A stretch of 64,000 nucleotides of DNA from positions 724,501 to 788,500 of the forward strand of contig NZ_CP095053.1 of the NCBI RefSeq assembly GCF_022921095.1. The letters run 5' to 3'. Within the stretch, counting starts at the first letter, position 1; each line of letters starts with the position of its first letter. Shown in pieces: positions 16,683-25,945 of this stretch. A model generated the notes under the pieces. The model ran no database searches. It was not told the DNA's origin and saw nothing but the letters and a program-made list of their open reading frames with translations. The stretch is from Hymenobacter aerilatus. GTDB taxonomy: Bacteria > Bacteroidota > Bacteroidia > Cytophagales > Hymenobacteraceae. A program made the translations under genes and the position numbers.

Positions 16683-18575
16683 ATGCCCCACCCCATGCTC
16701 CCCCGCTGCCTGCTCGTCCTCCTGCTGCTCGCCAGCCTGTCCACCCAGGCGCAGAAAAAGCACACGTTCGAGATAAAAAAGGGGCAGTTTCTGTACGACG
16801 GCAAGCCTACCCAGATTCACTCCGGGGAGATGCACTACGCCCGCGTGCCGCAGCCCTACTGGCGGCACCGGCTGAAGATGATGAAGGCGCTGGGACTGAA
16901 CACGGTAGCTACCTACGTATTCTGGAACTACCACAACACCGCGCCCGGTGTGTGGGACTTCAAAACCGACAGCCGCAACGTGGCGCAGTTTATCAAAACG
17001 GCGCAACAGGAAGGCCTGTTTGTGATACTGCGGCCGGGGCCGTATGCCTGCGCCGAGTGGGAGTTTGGGGGCTACCCCTGGTGGTTGCAGAAGAATAAAG
17101 ACCTGGTAATTCGGGCCAACAACCAGCCGTTTCTGGATTCGTGCCGGGTCTACATCAACAAGCTGGCCGCGCAGGTGAAGGGCTTGCAGGTGAGTAAAGG
17201 CGGCCCCATCATCATGACCCAGGTGGAGAATGAGTTTGGCTCGTACGTGGACCAGCGCAAGGATATTCCGCTGGAAGAGCACCGGAAGTACAACGCCGCC
17301 ATCAAGCAGCAGCTGACCGAAGCCGGTTTTGAAGGACCGTTTTTTACCTCCGATGCGGCAGGGCTTTTTGAAGGCGGCGCCACGCCGGGCGCCCTACCCA
17401 CCGCCAACGGCGAGGGCAACGTGGAGGCTCTGAAAACAGCTGTGAACCAGTACCACGGCGGCAAAGGCCCCTATATGGTGGCTGAGTACTACCCCGGCTG
17501 GCTCGACCATTGGGGTGAGCCGTTTGTGCGCGTGCCCACCGAGCAGGTGACCAAGCAGGTGGAAACCTACCTGAAAAACGGTGTCAACTTCAACTTTTAC
17601 ATGGTGCACGGCGGCACCAACTTTGGCTTCACCTCGGGCGCCAACTACAACAAAGAGCACGACATTCAGCCCGACATTACCAGCTACGACTACGACGCCC
17701 TCATCAGCGAGCCGGGTTGGGCTACGCCCAAATACACCGCTGTGCGGGCACTGATGCAGCAGTACGTGAAGTACCGCGTGCCGGCCGTGCCCGCCCCGCT
17801 GCCCGTAGTAACCATACCCGACATTATCCTGAACAAAACGGTGGAGTTGTTTGACCTGAAAAGCGGCATGCAGCCCATTGTAAGTGCCCAGCCACTATCG
17901 TTTGAGGAGTTGAACCAGGGCCACGGCTACGTGCTATACAGCCGGCGGTTTGCGCAGTCTGCCCGCGGCACGTTGCAGGTGCCCGGCCTGCGCGATTACG
18001 CCACCGTGTACGTGAATGGCAAACGGGTAGGGACGCTGAACCGCCAGCAGAATAAATACGAACTGGACGTGCAGATTCCGGCCAATGGTACGCTGGAATT
18101 GCTGGTTGAAAACATGGGCCGCATCAACTACGGCGCCGAGATTGTGCACAACACTAAAGGCATCATCGAGCCCGTGACGCTCGGTGGCGCGGCCCTTACC
18201 GGCGACTGGCAGATATACAAACTGCCCTTCGACAAGGTGCCCGACCTGACGCGCTACGCTACCAAAAACAAAGCCGGCCGTCCTACCCTCTACACGGCCA
18301 GCTTTGAGGTAAAGCAGCCCGGCGACACGTTTCTGGACATGCGCGGTTGGGGCAAGGGCATCGTGTTCGTGAACGGTCACCACCTGGGCCGCTACTGGAA
18401 GATAGGTCCTCAGCAAACCCTCTACGTACCCGGCTGCTGGCTCAAGAAAGGCCAGAACGAGGTGGTGATACTAGAGCAGCAAAACGACACGCCGCAGCAA
18501 GCCCTGAAAACCGTCGATAAGCCGATTCTGGATCAATTGCAGTCCGTGAAATCGGCAACCCGCCCTGCGCCGTAG
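16683..18575 (+). CDS. Beta-galactosidase, GH35
   Basis: A secreted 630-residue GH35 enzyme with signal peptide MPHPMLPRCLLVLLLLASLSTQAQ. The TIM barrel carries the family opening FLYDGKPTQIHSGEMHYARV, ILRPGPYACAEWEFGGYPWWL, the acid/base E184 in QVENEFGSY and the nucleophile E268 in MVAEYYPGWLDHWG, then YMVHGGTNFGFTSGANY. The C-terminal beta-sandwich domains (about 400-620) with WGKGIVFVNGHHLGRYWKIGPQQTLYVP resemble those of compact bacterial GH35 enzymes. It releases terminal beta-galactose from oligosaccharides or glycoprotein chains. Its placement after a fucosidase fits sequential trimming. Confidence 0.93.
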   Translation: MPHPMLPRCLLVLLLLASLSTQAQKKHTFEIKKGQFLYDGKPTQIHSGEMHYARVPQPYWRHRLKMMKALGLNTVATYVFWNYHNTAPGVWDFKTDSRNVAQFIKTAQQEGLFVILRPGPYACAEWEFGGYPWWLQKNKDLVIRANNQPFLDSCRVYINKLAAQVKGLQVSKGGPIIMTQVENEFGSYVDQRKDIPLEEHRKYNAAIKQQLTEAGFEGPFFTSDAAGLFEGGATPGALPTANGEGNVEALKTAVNQYHGGKGPYMVAEYYPGWLDHWGEPFVRVPTEQVTKQVETYLKNGVNFNFYMVHGGTNFGFTSGANYNKEHDIQPDITSYDYDALISEPGWATPKYTAVRALMQQYVKYRVPAVPAPLPVVTIPDIILNKTVELFDLKSGMQPIVSAQPLSFEELNQGHGYVLYSRRFAQSARGTLQVPGLRDYATVYVNGKRVGTLNRQQNKYELDVQIPANGTLELLVENMGRINYGAEIVHNTKGIIEPVTLGGAALTGDWQIYKLPFDKVPDLTRYATKNKAGRPTLYTASFEVKQPGDTFLDMRGWGKGIVFVNGHHLGRYWKIGPQQTLYVPGCWLKKGQNEVVILEQQNDTPQQALKTVDKPILDQLQSVKSATRPAP

Positions 18576-18698
18576 AGACGCATCCTTGCGTGTGCCGTTG
18601 AATGCCCGCGTAGAAATCTGGACTCCTCACGTCTTGGCGTTGAACGTCCGGCGCCCGAATCGTTCAATGCCAAGACGCAGGGATGCGTCTTTACAGCG
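18571..18698. repeat. GAGACGCATCC palindrome, family C
   Basis: GTAGAGACGCATCCTTGCGT near the left end faces ACGCAGGGATGCGTCTTTAC at the right end. Inside, CGTCTTGGCGTTGAACG faces CGTTCAATGCCAAGACG. It starts over the stop codon of the GH35 gene. A shorter relative is at 36022-36041. Confidence 0.65.
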
Positions 18699-18736
18699 AC
18701 CCGGCAAAATATCCTTTCTTACTTCTACCCCCCAAC

Positions 18737-21127
18737 ATGTTAAAACCCATTCTCTTCAGCCTCAGCTTATTTAGCGTAGTCCCGGCAGTTGCACAAAAAC
18801 CTCTTTATAAAGACCGCAACGCCGCCACCGAAGCACGCGTGAAAGACCTGCTGGGACGCATGACGGTGGAGGAGAAGGTAGGCCAGCTGGGCACGCTGCT
18901 AGGCTGGGAGATGTACGAGAAGAACGGCCAGCGCGTGGGCACCAGCGCCGCCTACCGCAAGGCCATAGACGAGCGCCACATCGGTGCCCTGTGGGCCACC
19001 CTGCGCGCCGACCCCTGGACTCAGAAAACTCTGAAAACCGGCCTGAACCCGACCCTGGCCGCCGAGGCCACCAACGCCCTGCAAAAGTACACCGTGGAAC
19101 GCACCCGCCTGGGCATTCCGCTGCTGCTGGCCGAAGAGTGCCCGCATGGCCACATGGCCATTGGCACCACGGTATTCCCTACCTCCATCGGGCAAAGCAG
19201 CACCTGGAACCCGGCCCTGATCCGGCAGATGGCGGCGGCCATTGCCACCGAGGCGCGGGCGCAGGGCGCCCATATTGGCTACGGGCCGGTGCTGGATTTA
19301 GCGCGGGAGCCGCGCTGGTCGCGGGTAGAAGAAACTTATGGCGAAGACCCCGTGCTCAATGGCCAGATGGGCGTGGCGATGGTGCAGGGCTTTCAGGGCG
19401 ATAATTTGAAAAGCGGCGCCAACATCGTGTCCACGCTCAAGCACTTCACGGCCTACGGCGTGCCCGAGGGTGGCCACAACGGCGGCAGCATCAGCACTGG
19501 CCAGCGCGAGCTGTATCAGAGTTTCCTACCCCCATTTCGGGCGGCGGTGGGGGCGGGGGCCTTGTCGGTGATGGCGGCCTACAACTCCATCGACGGCGTG
19601 CCGTGCTCGGCCAACGAGTGGCTGCTGACCGATCTGCTGCGCCACCGCTGGGGCTTTCAGGGCTTTGTGGTGTCGGATTTGAATAGCGTAATAGGCGTGA
19701 TGGGCAACCACCACGTGGCGGCCACACCCGCCGAGGCAATGGCAATGGCCCTCAACGCCGGCCTCGACAGCGACCTAAGCAGCTACGGCTACGACAAGGC
19801 CCTGCACGCGGCCATCGACCAAAAGCTGGTGTCGGCGGAGGTGCTGGACCGGGCCGTGAGCCGGGTGCTGCGCCTCAAGTTTGACATGGGCCTGTTTGAG
19901 AATCCGTACGTCGATGCCAAGAAGGCAGGCCGGCAGGTGAAAACACCCGCCCACGTGGCCCTGGCCCGTCAGGTAGCCCGCGAGTCCATTGTGCTGTTGA
20001 AAAACGAGCAGAACGCCCTACCCCTCAGCAAAACCCTGCAACGCATTGCCGTCATCGGCCCCAATGCCGACAACATGTACAACCAGCTAGGCGACTACAC
20101 CGCACCCCAACCCGACGAAAACGTGGTGACGGTATTGGAAGGCATCCGGGCCAAAGTAGCCAAGGGCACGCAGGTCACCTATGTGCAAGGCTGCGCCATT
20201 CGCGACACCACCACGGCCGACATTGCAGCGGCTGTGGCGGCGGCCAAGCAGGCGCAGGTAGCCGTGGTGGTGCTGGGTGGCTCCAGCGCCCGCGACTTCA
20301 AAACCGAATACCAAAGCACCGGCGCCGCCACCGTGACGGCGGCCAAGAGCAATCAGCCCATCAGCGACATGGAAAGCGGCGAGGGCTACGACCGCGCTAC
20401 GCTGGATTTGCTAGGCAAGCAGCTACAGCTGGTGCAGGCCGTGGCCGCTACCGGCACGCCGGTGGTGGTAGTGCTCATTAAGGGTAGGCCGCTGAACCTG
20501 AATTGGCTGGCGGCGCACGTGCCGGCTATGGTAGACGCGTGGTACCCCGGTCAGGAAGGCGGCAATGCCGTGGCCGACGTACTGTTTGGCGACTACAACC
20601 CCGCTGGCCGCCTACCCATCTCAGTACCGAAAAGCGTGGGTCAGCTGCCGGTGTACTACAACTTCAAAAGCCCCGCTAAGCACGACTATGTGGAGATGGA
20701 CGCCAAGCCGCTCTATAGCTTCGGCCACGGCTTGAGCTACAGCACGTTTGCTTACTCCGGTCTGCAAGTAGCCTCCCCCGCGGAAAGCAATGGCGCCGTG
20801 CGCGTGCAGGTGCGTTGCACCGTGAAAAACACCAGCACCCGACCCGGCGACGAAGTGGTACAGCTTTATCTGAATGATAAAGTAAGCTCCACCGTCACGC
20901 CCGCTAAGCAGCTCAAGAAATTTCAGCGCATCACCTTAAAAGCTGGTGAGCAGCGGGAAGTAACCTTTGAGCTAACTGCCGAAGACCTGAAGCTACTGAA
21001 CCCGAAGATGGAATGGGTGGTAGAGCCCGGCGCCTTCACCGTGATGGTAGGGGCCTCATCGGAGGATATCCGGTTGAAAGCTGATTTTGAAGTGAAGCAG
21101 CCCATTCGGCTGTCGGCCGCGCAGTAG
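18737..21127 (+). CDS. Beta-glucosidase-type glycoside hydrolase, GH3
   Basis: A 796-residue secreted GH3 enzyme. The start at 18737 gives signal peptide MLKPILFSLSLFSVVPAVAQ. Domain 1 (about 30-350) contains RMTVEEKVGQL, VDRTRLGIP-type ERTRLGIPLLLAEECPHG, VSTLKHFTAYG with its K-H pair, and the nucleophile D314 in GFVVSDLNSV. Domain 2 (about 400-620) has SIVLLKNEQNALPL and RIAVIGPNAD. The C-terminal fibronectin III-like domain spans about 690-790. GH3 enzymes act on beta-glucosides, beta-xylosides or beta-N-acetylglucosaminides; the three-domain layout favours beta-glucosidase/xylosidase rather than NagZ type. The position of the acid/base in domain 2 was not assigned. Confidence 0.92.
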   Translation: MLKPILFSLSLFSVVPAVAQKPLYKDRNAATEARVKDLLGRMTVEEKVGQLGTLLGWEMYEKNGQRVGTSAAYRKAIDERHIGALWATLRADPWTQKTLKTGLNPTLAAEATNALQKYTVERTRLGIPLLLAEECPHGHMAIGTTVFPTSIGQSSTWNPALIRQMAAAIATEARAQGAHIGYGPVLDLAREPRWSRVEETYGEDPVLNGQMGVAMVQGFQGDNLKSGANIVSTLKHFTAYGVPEGGHNGGSISTGQRELYQSFLPPFRAAVGAGALSVMAAYNSIDGVPCSANEWLLTDLLRHRWGFQGFVVSDLNSVIGVMGNHHVAATPAEAMAMALNAGLDSDLSSYGYDKALHAAIDQKLVSAEVLDRAVSRVLRLKFDMGLFENPYVDAKKAGRQVKTPAHVALARQVARESIVLLKNEQNALPLSKTLQRIAVIGPNADNMYNQLGDYTAPQPDENVVTVLEGIRAKVAKGTQVTYVQGCAIRDTTTADIAAAVAAAKQAQVAVVVLGGSSARDFKTEYQSTGAATVTAAKSNQPISDMESGEGYDRATLDLLGKQLQLVQAVAATGTPVVVVLIKGRPLNLNWLAAHVPAMVDAWYPGQEGGNAVADVLFGDYNPAGRLPISVPKSVGQLPVYYNFKSPAKHDYVEMDAKPLYSFGHGLSYSTFAYSGLQVASPAESNGAVRVQVRCTVKNTSTRPGDEVVQLYLNDKVSSTVTPAKQLKKFQRITLKAGEQREVTFELTAEDLKLLNPKMEWVVEPGAFTVMVGASSEDIRLKADFEVKQPIRLSAAQ

Positions 21128-21131
21128 ATGG

Positions 21132-21172
21132 CGCCTACCGGTCGGACGTCGGAGGCGTCGGACCGGTAGGCG
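21132..21172. repeat. Hairpin after the GH3 gene
   Basis: CGCCTACCGGTC (21132-21143) pairs perfectly with GACCGGTAGGCG (21161-21172); the loop contains a second small inverted pair, GACGTC...GGCGTC. It begins 5 bp after the stop codon and has no T run. Confidence 0.65.
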
Positions 21173-21253
21173 AATTGTGCGTAACGAATCAACTTAAAGT
21201 AGACCGGCTACAGCAACGACGAGATACAACATTTTGTGTCTCTATTTCAAGCT

Positions 21254-22291
21254 ATGAAAAAGCACCTTCTTCTCGCCGCCATCTTGCTACCCCTATCCGT
21301 CTCGGCTCAGTCTAATTGGGTGAAGATGAAGGAAGAAGTGCTGTTTCCGGATCCACCGTTCCGGCAATGCCACGCCTCCACGCTGGTGGAGGTATCAGAC
21401 GGTAAGCTGCTGGTATCCTGCTTTGGCGGCTCGGGTGAGGGGCAAAAGGACGTGGCTATCTGGCTGGCAACCATCGATAAGCAGGGCCAGGTGTCGAGAC
21501 CAAAAAGCGTGGCGACGGGGGTAGTAAACGACACACTGCGCTACCCTACCTGGAATCCGGTGCTATTCAGGGAGCAGCAGGGCAAGCTGTTGCTATTCTA
21601 TAAAGTAGGCCCCAACCCGCGCGAATGGTGGGGTATGGTGCAAACCTCGTCCGACGAGGGAAAGACCTGGACCACGGCGCGCCGCTTGCCGTCGGGTATT
21701 CTGGGGCCCATCAAAAACAAGCCTGTTCAGTTGGCCAACGGCACGATCCTGTCCCCATCCAGCGTGGAGGAAACGACGGACCGCTGGAAAGTGCACCTCG
21801 AAAAATCGACGGACCGCGGCCAGACCTGGCAGCGTATTCCCGTAGACACGGCCTCGGCGCTGGATGTTATTCAGCCCAGCATTTTGCGCTATTCCGGTGG
21901 CCGACTGCAGCTGCTGTGCCGCAGCAAGCAGGGTAGCGTGGTGCAGGCTTGGTCTACTGACAACGGCAATACCTGGGGCAAGCTGTCGAAAACCACCCTG
22001 TTGAATCCCAACTCTGGCACCGACGCCGTAACCCTGCGCGACGGCTCTCAGCTTATTGTCTACAACCCCGACGTGCCGGGCAAGGACTGGTTCAACGGCC
22101 GCGGCAAGCTGCGCGTGGCGCAGTCGCGGGATGGCCAGAAGTGGAACGACGTGGCCGTACTCGAAAACGGCGACAAAGAGGAATACAGCTACCCCGCCAT
22201 CATCCAGACCCGCGACGGCCGCGTGCACATCACCTACACCTACGACCGCAAAAACATCAAGCACGTGGTGTTGCAGGGTGGAGGGAAATAG
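21254..22291 (+). CDS. Sialidase-like BNR-repeat exoglycosidase
   Basis: A 345-residue secreted protein with signal peptide MKKHLLLAAILLPLSVSAQ (ATG at 21254 preferred over a GTG 18 bp upstream). It shows the six-bladed beta-propeller layout of BNR_2/GH33-like enzymes: HASTLVEVSDGKLLVSCFGG in blade one and repeated Asp-box motifs SSDEGKTWT, STDRGQTWQ, STDNGNTWG and SRDGQKWND, then SYPAIIQTRDGRVHITYTYDR near the end. The family removes terminal sialic acid, but several BNR_2 proteins have other or unknown substrates, and the arginine triad was not verified. In this cluster, cleavage of terminal acidic sugars from glycoprotein chains is plausible. Confidence 0.75.
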   Translation: MKKHLLLAAILLPLSVSAQSNWVKMKEEVLFPDPPFRQCHASTLVEVSDGKLLVSCFGGSGEGQKDVAIWLATIDKQGQVSRPKSVATGVVNDTLRYPTWNPVLFREQQGKLLLFYKVGPNPREWWGMVQTSSDEGKTWTTARRLPSGILGPIKNKPVQLANGTILSPSSVEETTDRWKVHLEKSTDRGQTWQRIPVDTASALDVIQPSILRYSGGRLQLLCRSKQGSVVQAWSTDNGNTWGKLSKTTLLNPNSGTDAVTLRDGSQLIVYNPDVPGKDWFNGRGKLRVAQSRDGQKWNDVAVLENGDKEEYSYPAIIQTRDGRVHITYTYDRKNIKHVVLQGGGK

Positions 22292-22315
22292 GTGGCAACT
22301 TTACTTTATAACTAG

Positions 22316-22350
22316 TAGAATGTCCTGCTGAGCTTATCGAAGCAGTACGT
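22316..22350 (+). repeat. Partial TCCTG-type dispersed repeat
   Basis: GTCCTGCTGAGCTTATCGAAGCA resembles one arm of the TCATCCTGAGC...GAAGGACC family (25778, 44342) but without a partner arm nearby, so it looks like a degraded half element. Confidence 0.4.
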
Positions 22351-22463
22351 TTCGCTATTTTTTCTTTCTATCAGATAATCTTTTATTAAATTTTTAGTAA
22401 AGTCCTTTGACTTGTTGAAAAAAGTAAGCTTCTTGAGACACCAATCATAAGAAGCGCGCTAGC

Positions 22464-23714
22464 ATGAGTTCACTATTAGCCTTGGAGGATACCTTTCTGG
22501 CCGGGCTGAATAATGTGGAACGGCGCAAATACGTGCAGAAGCTTAAGATTGTGAAGCACCTGTATGTAAAGGGTGCTAAGACCACCGCCGACATCTGCGG
22601 GCGTTTTCAGATCAGCGCGCCCACCTCCACGGCCATGCTGAACGAGCTGATTGCCGAGGGCTTGGTGGAAAAGCAGGGTAGGGGCAAATCCATTGGTGGG
22701 CGCAAGCCGGAGCTGTACGGTTTACGGGATAAGTCGCTGTTTGTCTTGAGTATCCACATGGAGAAGTACAAGGCACGCTTAGCTATTTTCGATAATAACA
22801 ACAGCCCCGTCACTGGTGTGCAGACCTTCCCGATTGAGGTGACGCAGGACCTGCAAGCCGTGGACCAAGTGCACGAGCAGGCCACGCGACTAATTGAGGC
22901 GTCGGGCATCGACCCAGAGAAATTAATTGGGGTAGGCATTAATATGCCAGGTCTGGTAGCCTCCAAGGAGGGCAACAACCACACGTATCTGCGTGTGCCG
23001 GGAGCGGCCGAGTCGTTGCAGTTGTTACTGGAGCGTAAGTTTGGCAAGTCCGTGTACATCCAGAACGACGTGAAAAGTGCTACCCTGGCCGAATACCGCT
23101 TTGGACTGGCCCACGGCCGCCGCGACGTGCTGGTGCTGTCCATGGACTGGGGTGTGGGCCTGGGCATGATCTTGGACGGCAAGCTGCGCAGCGGCGCTTC
23201 GGGCTTTGCCGGCGAGTTTGGGCACATTCCGCTGGTAGAGGATGGCCGCCTGTGCCACTGCGGCAAGCGCGGCTGCCTGGAAACCGTGGCCTCGGGTAGC
23301 GCCCTCGTACGCAACGCCCAGGAGGGCATCCGGGCCGGCGAAAACACGCAGCTGCAAGCCCTGTCGGAAACCGAAATAGACCAGCTGGAAGTAGAGCAGG
23401 TCATCCGTGCCGCCCACGATGGCGACCAGTTTGCCATCAACATCTTGGCCGAGGTAGGGCTGAATTTGGGCAAAGGCATTGCCATCCTGATTCAATTGTT
23501 CAACCCCGAGCTGATTATTCTGGGTGGCGAGATTGCGCAGGCCAAGCCCTTTGTGGTGCCCGCCATCCAACAAGCCATTACCATCTACTGCATGAAGCAG
23601 CTGCGCGAAAACACCCGCATTGTAGTATCGGAGCTAGGCCGCGACGCTATGATTCTGGGCTCCGTGGCCACGGTCATGGAAAACGTATTCGAAACGCATT
23701 TGGACTCTGTGTGA
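22464..23714 (+). CDS. ROK family transcriptional regulator (NagC/Mlc type)
   Basis: A 416-residue regulator. The N-terminal about 20-85 forms a winged helix-turn-helix (IVKHLYVKGAKTTADICGRFQISAPTSTAMLNEL). The C-terminal ROK sugar-binding domain has GVGINMPGL, QNDVKSATLAEYRFG (D202), ASGFAGEFGHIPLVEDGRLCHCGKRGCLETVASG with the zinc residues H254, C264, C266 and C271, and GLNLGKGIAILIQLFNPELIILGGEI. ROK repressors typically respond to GlcNAc-6-P, glucose or xylose signals. It sits directly before the nagB fusion, a ROK kinase and a permease, so an amino-sugar-responsive regulator of this cluster is the best guess. No operator could be defined. Confidence 0.88.
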   Translation: MSSLLALEDTFLAGLNNVERRKYVQKLKIVKHLYVKGAKTTADICGRFQISAPTSTAMLNELIAEGLVEKQGRGKSIGGRKPELYGLRDKSLFVLSIHMEKYKARLAIFDNNNSPVTGVQTFPIEVTQDLQAVDQVHEQATRLIEASGIDPEKLIGVGINMPGLVASKEGNNHTYLRVPGAAESLQLLLERKFGKSVYIQNDVKSATLAEYRFGLAHGRRDVLVLSMDWGVGLGMILDGKLRSGASGFAGEFGHIPLVEDGRLCHCGKRGCLETVASGSALVRNAQEGIRAGENTQLQALSETEIDQLEVEQVIRAAHDGDQFAINILAEVGLNLGKGIAILIQLFNPELIILGGEIAQAKPFVVPAIQQAITIYCMKQLRENTRIVVSELGRDAMILGSVATVMENVFETHLDSV

Positions 23715-23837
23715 TTAAAAATTAGCAGCCTTGCTCCGCTTTACCTACCTGCTTACCGCCTTCTTTCAAGTTTTACCGCTCCGTCCCGCAACCTCCAACC
23801 GCCTAACAACCCTTCTACCCCCTCACCTACACCGCTT

Positions 23838-25757
23838 ATGGCACGATTAAACCTACTCGAAGAAACTCGTTTTGAGAAGCTGCTGGTAACCGTTTACCCC
23901 GATAAGCAGATTGCCTCCGTGAAGGTGGCCGAGCGCATTGCGCGGCTTATCCGGCGCAAGCAGGAGGCCGGCGAGCAGGCCGTGCTAGGCCTGGCCACCG
24001 GTGCTACCCCGGTAGGCGTGTACGAGGAGCTGGTGCGCCTGCACAAGGAAGAGGGCCTGAGCTTTCAGAACGTGGTGACCTTCAATCTGGATGAGTACTA
24101 CCCTATGCAGCCCGACGCGCCGCAGAGCTATGTCACGTTCATGAACGAAAACCTGTTCGACCACATCGACATCAAGCGGGAAAACATTCACATCCCCGAC
24201 GGCACGCTGGCGCTGGAGGAGGTAGTGACGTTTTGCCTGAACTACGAGCGGCAGATTGAGGAAGCAGGCGGGCTGGATTTGCAGATTCTGGGCATTGGCC
24301 GCACTGGCCACGTAGGCTTCAACGAACCCGGCTCGGCGCCCAACTCGGGCACGCGCCTGGTGACGCTGGACGACCTCACGCGCCGCGACGCCTCCCGCGA
24401 CTTCGGCGGTAAGGAAAATGTGCCCACCAAGGCCATTACCATGGGCATCGGCACCATCTTCAAGGCCCGTGAGATTATCCTGATGGCCTGGAGCGGCAAG
24501 AAAGCGCCCATCATTAAGAAAGCGGTGGAAGGCGAGGTGTCGGGTGAGGTGCCGGCTACCTACCTGCAACTGGCCGACAACGTGGAGTTTGTACTGGACG
24601 CCGACGCCGCATCGGAGCTGACGCGCTTTGACACGCCCTGGCTGGTGAAGGACTGCATATGGGATGAAATGCTGATCAAGAAGGCCGTGATTTGGCTGTC
24701 GAACACCCTGCGCAAGCCCATCCTCAAGCTCACAGAAGAGGACTACAACAACAACGGCATGGCCCAGCTGGTCACGGAGCGCGGCCCCGCCTACAACATC
24801 AACATTCACATTTTCAATAAGCTGCAGCACACCATCACGGGATGGCCCGGCGGCAAGCCTGGCGCCGACGACTCGCAGCGCCCCGAGCGCGCCCTACCCG
24901 AGAAAAAGCGCAGCATCGTATTCTCGCCCCACCCCGACGACGACGTGATTTCAATGGGTGGTACCTTTATCCGCCTCATCGACCAGGGCCACGATGTGCA
25001 CGTGGCGTATCAGACCTCGGGCAATACCGCGGTGTGGGACGACGACGTGCTGCGCTACATGGAGTTTGCCATTGACCTAGAAAACAGCCTGGGTCGCGAC
25101 AGCAGCGAGCTGCAAACGGTGTACGACAACATGCGCCAGTTTATCCAGCAGAAGCAGCCCAACCAGGTGGATACGCAGGAGATTCGGAACGTGAAGAGCT
25201 ATATCCGGAAGAGCGAGGCTATTGCGGGCGCCCGCTACGCCGGTCTGCCCGACAGCCACATTCACTTCCAGGCCCTACCCTTCTACGAGTCGGGCAAAAC
25301 GTCGAAGTACCCCGTAACGGACGCCGACATTGAGCTGACCATGGAGCTGTTGCAACAGGTGAAGCCTCACCAGGTATTCGTGGCTGGCGACTTTGCCGAC
25401 CCCAACGGTACCCATATTGTGTGCTTCAATATTATAGCTGAGTCGTTGCGCCGCCTGAAGCAGACCGAGGACTGGGTGCAGGATTGCTGGGTGTGGATGT
25501 ACCGCGGCGCCTGGCACGAGTTTAAGCCCTACGAGATTGAAATGGCCGTGCCCCTGTCGCCGCTGGAGGTGATTCGCAAGCGCAACGCCATCTTCAAGCA
25601 CCAAAGCCAGAAAGACACGCCCGTATTCCCCGGCGACGACTCCCGCGAGTTCTGGGTGCGCGCCGAGCAGCGTAACCGCGAAACTGCCTTGCAATACGAC
25701 AACCTAGGCCTAGCTGATTACGAGGCCATGGAGGCCTTCGTGCGCTGGCATTTTTAA
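23838..25757 (+). CDS. nagB: Glucosamine-6-phosphate deaminase fused to a PIG-L/LmbE-type deacetylase domain
   Basis: This 639-residue protein combines two domains. Residues about 15-290 match NagB: VLGLATGATPVGVYEEL, FNLDEY (D85, the proton-shuttling Asp), and LGIGRTGHVGFNEPGS with H158 and E163. In classical NagB the motif reads D-G-H; here the Asp is T156. Residues about 355-610 match PIG-L/LmbE zinc deacetylases: FSPHPDDDVISMGGTF (H365, D367, D368) and AGDFADPNGTHIVCFN with the later His. NagB converts GlcN-6-P to fructose-6-P and ammonia; PIG-L enzymes remove N-acetyl groups from GlcNAc derivatives. This double-domain form occurs in other Bacteroidetes, from memory. It may deacetylate and deaminate in one polypeptide. 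Confidence 0.88.
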   Translation: MARLNLLEETRFEKLLVTVYPDKQIASVKVAERIARLIRRKQEAGEQAVLGLATGATPVGVYEELVRLHKEEGLSFQNVVTFNLDEYYPMQPDAPQSYVTFMNENLFDHIDIKRENIHIPDGTLALEEVVTFCLNYERQIEEAGGLDLQILGIGRTGHVGFNEPGSAPNSGTRLVTLDDLTRRDASRDFGGKENVPTKAITMGIGTIFKAREIILMAWSGKKAPIIKKAVEGEVSGEVPATYLQLADNVEFVLDADAASELTRFDTPWLVKDCIWDEMLIKKAVIWLSNTLRKPILKLTEEDYNNNGMAQLVTERGPAYNINIHIFNKLQHTITGWPGGKPGADDSQRPERALPEKKRSIVFSPHPDDDVISMGGTFIRLIDQGHDVHVAYQTSGNTAVWDDDVLRYMEFAIDLENSLGRDSSELQTVYDNMRQFIQQKQPNQVDTQEIRNVKSYIRKSEAIAGARYAGLPDSHIHFQALPFYESGKTSKYPVTDADIELTMELLQQVKPHQVFVAGDFADPNGTHIVCFNIIAESLRRLKQTEDWVQDCWVWMYRGAWHEFKPYEIEMAVPLSPLEVIRKRNAIFKHQSQKDTPVFPGDDSREFWVRAEQRNRETALQYDNLGLADYEAMEAFVRWHF

Positions 25758-25777
25758 GGGGGTAGGGTAGTTTCTTA

Positions 25778-25870
25778 CTCCTGTCATCCTGAGCTTGCGA
25801 AGGACCTTATCACGTAACAACGACTTGTTTTCACGTGATAAGGTCCTTCGCAGGCTCAGGATGACAGGAG
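25778..25870. repeat. TCATCCTGAGC...AAGGACC palindrome, family B, copy 1
   Basis: Left arm 25778-25815 (starts CTCCTGTCATCCTGAGCTTG) and right arm 25833-25870 are complementary over 38 bp with one mismatch; the loop is 17 nt. It fills half of the gap between the nagB fusion and the ROK kinase gene. The second copy is at 44342. Confidence 0.8.
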
Positions 25871-25945
25871 CAAGACAAACGGTGAAACTTTCCGCTACAC
25901 GCACACAGCAGGCCGCTTTCGGGTAGGCGCGCAGAAGTAAATAGA

